This document shows positions 7,053 through 15,252 of a DNA stretch of 35,834 nt, piece after piece (the first letter of the stretch is position 1; each line of letters starts with the position of its first letter). Below the pieces are notes generated by a model. That model had not been told where the DNA came from and made no database searches. It saw only the letters and a list, made by a program, of their open reading frames with translations. Location of the stretch: contig JAGCVN010000006.1 of the NCBI GenBank assembly GCA_017962315.1, positions 1-35,834 of the forward strand, given 5' to 3'. The position numbers were made by a program, and so were the translations under genes. This stretch comes from Kiritimatiellia bacterium. Its GTDB lineage: Bacteria; Verrucomicrobiota; Kiritimatiellia; RFP12; UBA1067.

Positions 7053-8029
7053 CCTTGCCTCCTTCCCTTCAGTTCCCGTAAAAGTGTTTCTAAGCTCCCG
7101 CCAGGGCGGATATGCCCTGTCCAGACACTTGCGGCATGACGAATCACATACTGGTTGCACCAGATGGCGCGCTGTTTGTTCACGCCGGTGCCGGACGGTA
7201 CCGGCGAACACACGAATCCCCATCCCGCCGCGCAGGCCGCCGCGACTTGCTGCGGCAACGGTGACGGGATGCCGCCGGGACAGACCCAGACAAACGCCCG
7301 CTCCTTGCGCAAGCACTTGCGCAAAATCGCGCGCTCTCCGGGGCTGGTGAAAGTACTCACCACCGGGGGCGGTGCCCCGGTGGCCACGAGATTGGGGGGC
7401 GGTGCGGGGTTAGTCTCGTGGGGGTGGGGGCACTGCCCCCCACCCGGCGCGGGGTTAGTCTCGTAGGGGCGGGGGCACTGCACCCCACCCCCTTCGCTCG
7501 CCACAAACGCCACGAGGCGTCTGCATAAGAGTTCGGGATTACCGACGCTGTAGGTCGTGACGGGGCCGAAACGGTCGCGGTTCCAATTGCGGGGGTTGTC
7601 CTGGATGTATGTCCGGATATTCAGCAGCTCATCATGGGTTGAGATGAGATTGTCGTAATAACTCTCCTGCCACAATTTCGCACCGATATCCACGCATTTC
7701 CCCGCAACCTTGAACTGGCGGTACAGCGTGCTGGTATAACTCTTGAAAGAGGCGATCACGCGAGAAAGCAGATTCTCGCCCTGACCGCCCGTCACACGCG
7801 CAACCGCATGAAAGTGGTTGGGCATCACCACATACCCGTCGATTCCCAGTCCAGGATTGTGCGCGGGATGCGCGCGCCAGGCGTCGCGCACCGCCGCTCC
7901 CAATTCGTTCAAAACGCACTCCTCCCCTACAATCGCGCCGAACACACTCTTGTTCAGCGCGACCTGGATGGTGACGAAGAACCATCCGTCACCATAGTCG
8001 ATGTTTGGATTGCGCAGAGGGGTGGACAT
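7049..8029 (-). CDS. REP-associated tyrosine transposase (RAYT) inside the cas operon
   Basis: RAYTs are single-copy HUH nucleases linked to REP palindromes. Here YVVMPNHFHAVARV gives the HxH metal site and LWQESYYDNLI gives the catalytic Tyr region, followed by IRTYIQDNPRNW, so the enzyme looks intact. A C-terminal domain starts at about residue 215 (STFTSPGERAILRKCL) and resembles the SPGE-containing tail of the second RAYT-like gene of this operon. Core and tail are joined by a linker made of two 15-residue repeats encoded by REP-like DNA (7404-7490). It starts 9 nt after cmr1 with its own AAAAGG site and ends by overlapping the GTG of cad1. It separates the cmr genes from the effector genes without breaking the operon. 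Confidence 0.85.
   Translation of the reverse strand: MSTPLRNPNIDYGDGWFFVTIQVALNKSVFGAIVGEECVLNELGAAVRDAWRAHPAHNPGLGIDGYVVMPNHFHAVARVTGGQGENLLSRVIASFKSYTSTLYRQFKVAGKCVDIGAKLWQESYYDNLISTHDELLNIRTYIQDNPRNWNRDRFGPVTTYSVGNPELLCRRLVAFVASEGGGVQCPRPYETNPAPGGGQCPHPHETNPAPPPNLVATGAPPPVVSTFTSPGERAILRKCLRKERAFVWVCPGGIPSPLPQQVAAACAAGWGFVCSPVPSGTGVNKQRAIWCNQYVIRHAASVWTGHIRPGGSLETLLRELKGRRQG
7404..7490. repeat. Two 45-bp palindromic tandem repeats within the RAYT gene
   Basis: Units begin at 7404 and 7449, each starting GCGGGGTTAGTCTCGT and containing a long G-run/C-run hairpin (GGTGGGGGCACTGCCCCC). A related palindrome, CCGGGGGCGGTGCCCCGG, lies just to the left (about 7362-7379). The 45-bp period keeps the RAYT frame, adding CPxPxETNPAPGGG-type repeats to the protein. 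The sequence differs from the REP-like class at 2127 and 2862. Confidence 0.8.
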
Positions 8030-8038
8030 GGAACCTTT

Positions 8039-8926
8039 TCAGAACTTTGCCTTTAACTGTTCGCCTATTCTGGGTTTTCGCTGTGCAAGCAGATCGACAA
8101 CAGCATACAAATCTCTGTCCGTGTTACCCGTCACTTCCGAACGCCCGTCCCAGAAAGCGAGAATACGGAACTTCCCGCCAATACGAACTATTCGATACTT
8201 GAGTGGTGAGGTCTTGCGTCCACCAAACACCCTACCGAGAGGATCGTGGATTCGGCTTAGATCTTCTTGACCTGTACGGTCGTCCCTGCCGCCAAGAGAA
8301 TCTGAGACATCGCGGCGCGCGATTTCGGACGAATCATAATCATATTCTTTCGAAAGCACGGCAACCTTTGCCTTTGCTTTCGATTCGTCAAGCAAGTCAC
8401 GGCAGGCGTCCTCGTATGCCAACGGTTTTGTCGGCATCGGGAACGATTCGTCGTGCCAGACGAAACTTCCCGCCGCGCGCGTTGCCCGGTAGCCAAGCGT
8501 TCCCATCAGAAGCCAGGCGTTGATCGCGCGATTGAGCAACGTCTCATCATCCTGCGACAAGCCTCCGAGCCGATCCATGATCGTGATCCGGCACTTGGCA
8601 CCTACGTCAAATGCCTTGCGAGGAGAGGCATTGCCGCCCTGCTTATGAGGCAAGGTAGGGATATCCGTGCCCCGACCGTCAACATCGGAAACACGTACGA
8701 CGACACGGCTTGCCAATGTTTTCCCCTGGCTCGGCATTGTCTGCGGATTCGCCCTGCCCTGTCTTATACCGCCAAACACACGGCGTTCGGCCTCAATATC
8801 ACCACCCAAGATGCGGAACCAGGCATGAAGTTGCCCGCGTATCGAGGCAGGGCGAATCTCCGGCTGGTCAGTCGCACCATGTGAAAAGAGCGGCGTAATG
8901 AATTCCAAATCAATTATACGCTTCAT
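8039..8926 (-). CDS. cmr1: Type III-B RAMP protein Cmr1
   Basis: Cmr1 caps the Cmr complex near the crRNA 3' end. The 295-aa protein begins with the typical MKRIIDLEFITPLFSHG, then PEIRPASIRGQLHAWFRILGG (the SIRGxLRxWxR motif of Cmr1) and RRVFGGIRQG, a glycine-rich RAMP loop. The ATG overlaps the cmr6 stop by 4 nt (ATGA). It is the last cmr gene, followed 9 nt later by the RAYT gene. Confidence 0.92.
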   Translation of the reverse strand: MKRIIDLEFITPLFSHGATDQPEIRPASIRGQLHAWFRILGGDIEAERRVFGGIRQGRANPQTMPSQGKTLASRVVVRVSDVDGRGTDIPTLPHKQGGNASPRKAFDVGAKCRITIMDRLGGLSQDDETLLNRAINAWLLMGTLGYRATRAAGSFVWHDESFPMPTKPLAYEDACRDLLDESKAKAKVAVLSKEYDYDSSEIARRDVSDSLGGRDDRTGQEDLSRIHDPLGRVFGGRKTSPLKYRIVRIGGKFRILAFWDGRSEVTGNTDRDLYAVVDLLAQRKPRIGEQLKAKF

Positions 8927-10362
8927 GGCATTTTCCCTTTTTTGATGGTTTCCGTTGCGGGGAAAAGTTCAGAATGAGCTTTGCAATAAGTCCGAATCGC
9001 CTGTTCGATCTCGCGAAACCTCCTAGGGTTCGACTTAATTTCAGCCCAAACCTTAGCGCCTATTCCTTCTGGCATACGTAACACCTCGACAAGTCCTTTC
9101 TTATCATCATCCGAACGATCATCAAATCTGGTAGTAATGTCCGTACCATTCATGATGGCTTTAATGTTGTCTTGTGCCGTCCAGCGTTCAAGTATGCGCT
9201 CGCATGGTGGGAGACCTGCCTTTCTCCTAGCTTCGGCCACCGCTTCTTCCTGCAACAATTCCTCTTTTGCTTTGGCTTCCTCCGCCTTACGCTGTGCATC
9301 CTCGGCATCTGCCTTTACCTTGGCTTCTGCTTCAATGTCCTTCGTGACATCTTGGAACCAGCCGTAACCAGCACCAGTCTTGGCACCGATTCCGTGAACC
9401 GTAATAGCCTCTACAAGAACGACTTTGACCTTCTCGAACAACTCCGAGTCAACAGTCCCCATTCCGTTTTCGGTAACACAGAACGCATACCGCACTCCTT
9501 TTTCCACGGCAGGAAACGGGTTCGGCCTAGGGTTCTCCCTCGCCAAGTCGCGGATATTACCCGATTGATAATATTCCGGATAGTGAACATTTGAGATGTC
9601 CACAATGATCGTCGGTTCCGTAATCGGCTGTGCCGCAAGGAAGTCCACGCCCCCCTTCAGCGTACGCTTGTCTTCCGCCACTGCAGCGGCAAAGTCGTGC
9701 AACTCGCCCTTCTCGCGAAAGTCGACCTCAGAACTGCCAAATACACGCATGAACTCGTCAATCGTCCATTCCTCATTTCGCAGATGCGCGAGGGCCGCAT
9801 GACGTGCAACGCCCTTTACCGCAGAACCGGGGATGAAAGGCAATCCCGTGTTCCGGTCCAGGCAGATACCGGCATTCTGGATAAGGCTGTCGGAGAGATT
9901 GACGATCAAGCGTCCCTGAAGCTCGCCGTAAACGACAGCGTTTAGGCCGGACCGTTTCGACAGCGTCTGCGCGAATTGCCGGTTCTGCTGGAGCTTTTGC
10001 GACTCCAGACTTCCCGGTAGCCTACGGCAGGCGCATCTCTTAAGCCCACGCAGGATTTCACCCTTGACACGCGCCTTCTCACGATTCTCCTCGCTTGCGT
10101 TTCTTCCATTCGCCGCCCGATCGCAGTTTCCGATCTCTCGCTGGAGAAAATCGTCTCCGTTCTGCGCCATGCGGATGAAGCTCCAACGCGAGGCGTCGTC
10201 CATTCTCATCGGCTGGTGCGTTGAATCGAGGAAAACCAAAGGCCACGACTTGTGCAGGACGAACTTGTCCAGCAGAAGCGACCTGTTCTCCACGTTTTGA
10301 GCGCAATCGCCGATTACATCCGCCACATCTGGCGCAATCGGAGGTCTTGCTGGTGTTGCCAT
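8923..10362 (-). CDS. cmr6: Type III-B RAMP protein Cmr6 with extra C-terminal region
   Basis: The RAMP core lies at about residues 120-345: NAVVYGELQGRLIVNLSDSL, then LPFIPGSAVKGVARHAAL, a hallmark of Cmr6 and Cmr4-like RAMPs, and the C-terminal glycine loop GIGAKTGAGYGWF. The start at 10362 (MATPARPPIAPD) has AAGGAA seven bases upstream and lies 11 nt after cmr5. At 479 aa the protein is clearly longer than most Cmr6 proteins. After the RAMP core comes an Ala/Glu/Lys-rich stretch (about residues 347-385) likely to form a coiled coil, then a further 90-residue helical-looking tail ending KKGKMP. The tail's role is unknown. Confidence 0.9.
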   Translation of the reverse strand: MATPARPPIAPDVADVIGDCAQNVENRSLLLDKFVLHKSWPLVFLDSTHQPMRMDDASRWSFIRMAQNGDDFLQREIGNCDRAANGRNASEENREKARVKGEILRGLKRCACRRLPGSLESQKLQQNRQFAQTLSKRSGLNAVVYGELQGRLIVNLSDSLIQNAGICLDRNTGLPFIPGSAVKGVARHAALAHLRNEEWTIDEFMRVFGSSEVDFREKGELHDFAAAVAEDKRTLKGGVDFLAAQPITEPTIIVDISNVHYPEYYQSGNIRDLARENPRPNPFPAVEKGVRYAFCVTENGMGTVDSELFEKVKVVLVEAITVHGIGAKTGAGYGWFQDVTKDIEAEAKVKADAEDAQRKAEEAKAKEELLQEEAVAEARRKAGLPPCERILERWTAQDNIKAIMNGTDITTRFDDRSDDDKKGLVEVLRMPEGIGAKVWAEIKSNPRRFREIEQAIRTYCKAHSELFPATETIKKGKMP

Positions 10363-10373
10363 TTGCAAATTCC

Positions 10374-10730
10374 TTACTTGACGAGACGACGGGCGAAGTT
10401 GAGCCATTCAAACGACTCGGCCGTAATGTCGCGAAGCTGCACGCTGGTAGCATCCGATGCCAGATAGTCCAGCAACCGTTCCGCCGAGTTCTTGTCGGCG
10501 GGGATCATGGCAATCTCCTGTGACGAGAGATGCACGGCGATTGCGTCAAAAACACCCCGCCAAGCCTGTTGTCCCTTGTCCAACGAATAAGCCAACGCCG
10601 CCATGAGGCCGTTGTTCATTATGACGGGCGGGATCTTCTTGATCACTTCTCCCCCGTTTTTGCCCTTCACACTTCCGAAGTTCGCAAACTCCAGCACATG
10701 ACGAGCACGGATCTGATTGAGATTTTGCAT
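10374..10730 (-). CDS. cmr5: Type III-B small subunit Cmr5
   Basis: Cmr5 is the small helical subunit that lines the inner face of the Cmr complex. The 118-aa protein has the usual length and helical make-up, with NLNQIRARHVLEFA at the start, KKIPPVIMNNGLMAALAYSLDKG in the middle (the conserved LP-x-I-x-NGL segment) and DITAESFEWLNFARRLVK at the end. AAAGGAG precedes the ATG, 25 nt after the cmr4 stop. Its position between cmr4 and cmr6 is standard. Confidence 0.9.
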   Translation of the reverse strand: MQNLNQIRARHVLEFANFGSVKGKNGGEVIKKIPPVIMNNGLMAALAYSLDKGQQAWRGVFDAIAVHLSSQEIAMIPADKNSAERLLDYLASDATSVQLRDITAESFEWLNFARRLVK

Positions 10731-10755
10731 GATGACCGCTCCTTTCCCTAAAACA

Positions 10756-11580
10756 TCAGACCAGCTTCACCGAGCAGTAGCCGATTCCCGTTGTGCCCTT
10801 GCCGCCGAACTGCACAAGCGGAGACTTGCCCATCTTGTCGGCAAACGGCGCATAGTCCACGTCCGTGCGAAGCTCGGTCACCGGCGCATAGAACAGCGTT
10901 TCGGACGGCACCTCCTCCTGGTTGAACAACTTACCCTCGGCGGCCGTTCCCGTAGAAGAATCGATCGAGACATGTTGCGAGATCTGACAGGCGTTCTCCG
11001 CGAAGAACGACATGTCCTCGTCGTGGACAAGAACAAAACGGTTCTTGCCACCGTTCAAGACGGCATCATCCGCAAGCGAGCACAATTTCTCCGACCATTC
11101 AGCGGGGAAATCACCGGTCTTCTCGAAACGATACTCTTCAAGCACGACCGCATTGCGTTCGGTGAAAGTCACGTCACCGCCAGCCAAACAAGTCTGACCA
11201 TTCTGCAGTTCAGGAATCGGAAGGTCAAGTCCCGCGTCGCGCTTGTAGCGTTCAAGGCACAGAGGAGAGGTGACGAACGCAAAACACCCCTTGGCAGAAC
11301 GTACCGGAAACGCCAGAAGCCCGGCCTCGCCGAAGGCCATCGCGCCGGCCTTGGCGTCGGACTTGCAATCGTCCTCGCCGAAGTAACGCTTGCCCTCCTC
11401 TGTGCGCTTGTGGTTCTCCGTCCACAGATCCGCGAGTACGCCCTTGATGGCGCTGCCGGGGATGATGGGGAAGCGCGTGTGGCGCTCACGGACGACAGGC
11501 TGGTCGATCACGCCGACGGATGAACCGCAGCCCACGTGAAGTGGTGTGCGAGTGAAGATTGTGAGTAGTTTTGTGTTCAT
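10756..11580 (-). CDS. cmr4: Type III-B backbone RNase Cmr4
   Basis: Cmr4 forms the backbone filament and cuts target RNA at 6-nt intervals. The 274-aa protein has TPLHVGCGSSVGVIDQPVVRE, where Asp26 matches the known catalytic Asp of Cmr4, then FPIIPGSAIKGVLADLW and the C-terminal glycine loop FGGKGTTGIGYCSV. The catalytic Asp and the thumb region are kept, so target RNA cleavage should be active. A weak AAAGGA lies somewhat far from the ATG; coupling to cmr3 translation 24 nt upstream is possible, which matters because cmr3 is interrupted. Confidence 0.94.
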   Translation of the reverse strand: MNTKLLTIFTRTPLHVGCGSSVGVIDQPVVRERHTRFPIIPGSAIKGVLADLWTENHKRTEEGKRYFGEDDCKSDAKAGAMAFGEAGLLAFPVRSAKGCFAFVTSPLCLERYKRDAGLDLPIPELQNGQTCLAGGDVTFTERNAVVLEEYRFEKTGDFPAEWSEKLCSLADDAVLNGGKNRFVLVHDEDMSFFAENACQISQHVSIDSSTGTAAEGKLFNQEEVPSETLFYAPVTELRTDVDYAPFADKMGKSPLVQFGGKGTTGIGYCSVKLV

Positions 11581-11604
11581 GGTGAATCAGAATCCTTTCA
11601 TGGG

Positions 11605-12612
11605 TTAATCGTTGACTTGAATCGAAGAACAAAGTCCGATACCGACCCCCTTCTCGCCGTTCAAGTCACTCCGGCGATTGGGCGCGTTCAGCACGTTCGC
11701 AAGGGCTTTCGCCTCATCGACGCTTGCGCATCTGAAAACATACGAGGAACCAGCGGGAACCGCCAGCACGGTCGGCTTCGGCCCCTTCGCCTGTAAATCC
11801 CACCCCGAAAAGGCGAGCGGTTTCCCGATCCGAGCGGCGATCAGTTTCGCGTCGAAACCAATTTCCGCGTTCTGCCTCTTCTTCCATTCTTCACGCGACT
11901 CATCCGAAAGACGTTCAACTCGCGATCTAGGCAACATCACCTTGCCATTTTCTGAGACCCATCCCGGTTTCCATCCCGAAGGAAAGAGCGCGGGGGTCAG
12001 GAGCGTCCAACGCAGATACGTCGTAGAGATTTCGGACGTTTTCGGCAACATGAGCGAATCCGTCTCATACAAGATTGCGCAAATGCCCTGTTGCCCACCA
12101 AAGATAACCGTCGATGGGCAATCCTCGCGCGCAAATACATCAACCGTCTCCTTGCGGAGTTTCGGTTTGAGGAGGCATTCCGCATCAGCGGCCAACACCA
12201 CATCATCACACAACCGTAGATACTCCGCCTGATAGAAAGCCCCGTCTCTTGCAGAGGCGGAATCAGGATCGATGCCAATCCCGATGTTTCGGTCAACACC
12301 ATAGAGCTTCGCATCCACGTTTTCCACTTTCGGAGATTCTCCCTTCAGATAGGTTTCAAAGTCTGTCCGCGAGAACCATTGTGGATCCCTGCGTTTTTCC
12401 CGAGACTTCGAGCGGAAGCCGTGTGTCAACGGAGGTGGCAGATCCGTTTGGCACAACGGTATCACTTCCATATTCCAGTCCAACGGCATGGGAAAATAGA
12501 TTTCACCGTCTTTCATCGGGAATGGACCGAAAGTCTTTAATGCACCGAAACGAAAACTAGAATCCTTGTCACCATTCCGTTTCGTGTGCAAATTCCCTTC
12601 CCACTCCTGCAT
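11605..12612 (-). CDS. cmr3: Cmr3, main part after an in-frame stop
   Basis: Cmr3 contacts the crRNA 5' handle and Cas10. This 335-aa open frame holds most of the family: SSFRFGALKTFGPFPMKDGEIYFPMPLDW near the start, the ISGWD-like segment FSGWDLQAKGPKPTVLAVPAG, and the glycine loop GEKGVGIGLCSSIQ at the end. The first 52 codons of the gene lie upstream in the same frame (12613-12768) but are cut off by TAG at 12622-12624. Met at 12612 is the first available ATG after the stop; only a distant AAGG and an over-close GGAG precede it. A protein made from here would lack the first RAMP strand and the conserved FFKDARP loop, so it may not work. Confidence 0.85.
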   Translation of the reverse strand: MQEWEGNLHTKRNGDKDSSFRFGALKTFGPFPMKDGEIYFPMPLDWNMEVIPLCQTDLPPPLTHGFRSKSREKRRDPQWFSRTDFETYLKGESPKVENVDAKLYGVDRNIGIGIDPDSASARDGAFYQAEYLRLCDDVVLAADAECLLKPKLRKETVDVFAREDCPSTVIFGGQQGICAILYETDSLMLPKTSEISTTYLRWTLLTPALFPSGWKPGWVSENGKVMLPRSRVERLSDESREEWKKRQNAEIGFDAKLIAARIGKPLAFSGWDLQAKGPKPTVLAVPAGSSYVFRCASVDEAKALANVLNAPNRRSDLNGEKGVGIGLCSSIQVND

Positions 12613-12768
12613 CTCCGGCCACTACCTTAAAAGCGCATGGTGGATCGCATTATAGAACTGGTCAGGACGCGGCCAGTTGCCACCATGCCCGGCATCGCTC
12701 GCCTCCATCGGACGGGCGTCTTTGAAAAACAAAACATCACGCGGTATCAGTTTCAAACGATATCCCAT
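12613..12768 (-). pseudogene. cmr3: 5' end of cmr3, interrupted by an in-frame TAG
   Basis: The ATG at 12768 overlaps the cas10 stop (TAATG), with AGGAG inside the end of cas10. It encodes MGYRLKLIPRDVLFFKDARP followed by MEASDAGHGGNWPRPDQF, which is the unmistakable Cmr3 N-terminus (conserved D-x-L-FF-R/K-D-x-RP and Gly-His). After 48 codons comes TAG (12622-12624), then TGG CCG GAG and Met12612 in the same frame. Without the TAG the product would be 387 codons, within the Cmr3 range. There is no shift of frame: a single amber codon separates the two parts. It could be a real nonsense mutation, a read error, or a suppressed stop. Confidence 0.88.
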
Positions 12769-15239
12769 TACATTTCTCCTTTCGGGCGATTGATGAACGT
12801 CTCCACCAGAAACAGGTTTAGGAAATCACTCGCTTTTGTTAAACGTTCCCCCAAATAGGTCTGGCACAATCCCGACAATTCATCTCGATCCGCTTTGGAC
12901 AAACCGTTCCCTTGCCGACCGATCACATGTTCAACTTCCGCAAGAATCACGTTCTGCATATCCGTTTTGTCCTTGTCTGCAATCGCATAAGGACGCAGCA
13001 GTGCCGCCAGCGTATAGGCAAAGCGCCCCGAAAGCGGCGCGGGGTCTCCATCGGACAGTTCCGTCACCTTTCGCATCAGTTTAAGCGCGACGGAATTCCA
13101 TCTACAACCCCACTCGATTATCTCACCTGAACGTTTATAGAGCGCGATCGCCAGAGCACCACGCCCATACTGGTTCTTGGCGACACTCTCCATCCGTTGC
13201 GCCTCCTTCACTAGCATTTGCAACGGTGCCTTACAGTGACCGATCGCCATTCCGCAAGACATATCGCATTTTGAACCCGGATAGAGATTCCCAGCTTCAT
13301 AGTCGAGTCGAAACGCATTTCGAAGTTCTTCCGCACAAGCGATTGCCGCAGTGGAAGGAACCAGTGCCAATACATCATCGCCCCCCGAATACACCAACGT
13401 TCCCTTATACTTCGCCACGATCTCACGCGGTTTGTTGATGGAATAGGCGGACAACGCCTCGCTGAATTGAAGGTGGTAGGACGGTGTGAGAAGACGCTTG
13501 CAACCATCCAACTTGTCCGCCAGGTACTCTTTCGCCTTGGGCGCAAGATGTTCCATCATCGGCACAAGCATTTCTCCCGAAATCCATTTACCCATTTGGT
13601 CGCCATCCAGTGCCAGCACGGCAACATACTTGCCATCTCCACCTTTCGCTATATCCTGGGTATTGCCGAACCCCATCGCTTCATTAAAACTACCATCTGG
13701 AAGTTCGAGACATTTCTGAAGATATCCAGATCCATCCGGAGCACACCACAATCGCTTGATCAGATTCATCGCACCGTATCGATGAGTTTTGACAGAGAAG
13801 AGTCCTTTCGTGTTTTCCGCTTCCGTCAAGTCTTTCCAAAACCGCTCGTCGCCGATACACTCCTCCTTTCCGGAAAGAGAATCCTTTACCGCCGCACCTC
13901 CAATCGGATTCCATTGCGCGAAGTCACGCGAATTCCTCCGGGCGGCGAGTTTGGCGGACAACAGCTGGTAATGCGCACTCCACCAAATACCTTCATTTTT
14001 CAATTTCCCGTTCTCATCATAGTAACGGCTGTCGTGACCGATCTTGTCGCTTTCGGCAAGCGCGATCAGCGCATCAATCCGCTCGACGGTTTCGGGCGCG
14101 ACATTCTCAGCCTCTTTCCTGATTTCCTCGGGACGAAGCCAAGACTGGACTGCCCAGCTAATCTGCGGGAAAGCGGCGACTTGCGCGAAGAAGCGCCTCT
14201 TCCAGTTTACGATATCTGACCGGCTTCTCTCCCCGTCATCCGCCTTCGGTTCGATCCATGCCCAGACGCTTTCGGCGATCGCGTTCAGCTCGCGTCTCAA
14301 GGCATCTGCCGCTTTCCCCGCAAGTTCCTCACCTTTCCCCTTAGGGACGATCGCAAAGAACCGGTTCGGCAAAGTCGGGTTCAACAGCCAGTCCACCAGC
14401 TTCTTGTCCTTCTCGTCTTGCAACCGTTTCCACGTAGTCTCGAATTTTCCGTCTCCGCTCTTCCACTTCTGCGCATAAACCGTTTCGCGGTGAAGCACAT
14501 CGAAAATCCCGTTTCCGCACAGGCTTGGAAAGACTACCGCATCGGGACCGACCTCATCCGTCACAGCCTTCATCGCATGGGCGGAGAGCCAGGAAAGGAG
14601 GTACGACCCAGACCAGAGGTCGCGAGTAGAACGTGCCTGTGCAATAAAATCTTGCACGGGGCCGAACTGAAAAAGAATCATATCCATCGTTCCCCGGTCT
14701 CCGGAGACGCAATCCACTAATGCTGAAGCCATCGATATGTGCGACCAGATTGAATGGTCGGGGATACGGGAATCGGCGGGGAAAAAGGCGAGTGCAGGAA
14801 TTCCGTCGTTACCGGTAACGACATTTTCCTGCCACCTTCGCCACATGATAAAGAAACGCACACGGTCATCCATTTCCGTGTCTGACACCGGAAGTGTCGC
14901 CTGTACACGATCCGCGAACCGTTTTTTCGCGCTTTCGTCGAGAGGCTTCGGGAAAAGCGGATACGGCTTGCACGAAAGCGGATGGATAAACAGCGGCTCC
15001 GCGACGAAATTATGCGCGCATTCGCCTTTCGGGAATCCGAACCGTTCGGCGGCGGCATCAAAAATGTCACAACATTTTACCGACACGGCAAGTGCCTTGC
15101 GTTGTTCTTCGTCAATCAGTCCTGCAGTTGCCTGATACCGGGATGCCGCTCCTTCGTGCCCTACGATATCCAATGCCTTTTCCGGCGGGTCATGCAAAAA
15201 AGCCGCCATTTTTCGTTTCCAGTAATTCAAATCACTCAT
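12768..15239 (-). CDS. cas10: Cas10/Cmr2, cyclic oligoadenylate synthase
   Basis: Cas10 is the large subunit of the Cmr complex; on target RNA binding its palm domain makes cOA from ATP, and its HD domain can cut ssDNA. The 823-aa protein starts with KMAAFLHDPPEKAL (His16-Asp17 of the HD domain) and later has PDHSIWSH. MDMILFQFGPVQDFIAQARSTRDLW marks the first palm region of Cmr2. The second palm has VYSGGDDVLALVP, with the cyclase motif GGDD at about residues 619-622. Both active sites appear intact. AAAGGAAA precedes the ATG, 13 nt after the Crn2 gene. Its stop overlaps the cmr3 start. An active cyclase fits the three CARF proteins nearby. Confidence 0.96.
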   Translation of the reverse strand: MSDLNYWKRKMAAFLHDPPEKALDIVGHEGAASRYQATAGLIDEEQRKALAVSVKCCDIFDAAAERFGFPKGECAHNFVAEPLFIHPLSCKPYPLFPKPLDESAKKRFADRVQATLPVSDTEMDDRVRFFIMWRRWQENVVTGNDGIPALAFFPADSRIPDHSIWSHISMASALVDCVSGDRGTMDMILFQFGPVQDFIAQARSTRDLWSGSYLLSWLSAHAMKAVTDEVGPDAVVFPSLCGNGIFDVLHRETVYAQKWKSGDGKFETTWKRLQDEKDKKLVDWLLNPTLPNRFFAIVPKGKGEELAGKAADALRRELNAIAESVWAWIEPKADDGERSRSDIVNWKRRFFAQVAAFPQISWAVQSWLRPEEIRKEAENVAPETVERIDALIALAESDKIGHDSRYYDENGKLKNEGIWWSAHYQLLSAKLAARRNSRDFAQWNPIGGAAVKDSLSGKEECIGDERFWKDLTEAENTKGLFSVKTHRYGAMNLIKRLWCAPDGSGYLQKCLELPDGSFNEAMGFGNTQDIAKGGDGKYVAVLALDGDQMGKWISGEMLVPMMEHLAPKAKEYLADKLDGCKRLLTPSYHLQFSEALSAYSINKPREIVAKYKGTLVYSGGDDVLALVPSTAAIACAEELRNAFRLDYEAGNLYPGSKCDMSCGMAIGHCKAPLQMLVKEAQRMESVAKNQYGRGALAIALYKRSGEIIEWGCRWNSVALKLMRKVTELSDGDPAPLSGRFAYTLAALLRPYAIADKDKTDMQNVILAEVEHVIGRQGNGLSKADRDELSGLCQTYLGERLTKASDFLNLFLVETFINRPKGEM

Positions 15240-15252
15240 CAGTTTTCCTTTC

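Noticed and set aside
7053..7316. 88-residue upstream extension of Cad1
   Set aside because: It shadows the RAYT gene in another frame and begins before the clear AAGGAGG-GTG start; the CARF domain begins at the GTG.
12622..12624. General reassignment of TAG as a sense codon
   Set aside because: TAG is used as the normal stop in cas1, the repeat-protein gene and lpxA in this window.
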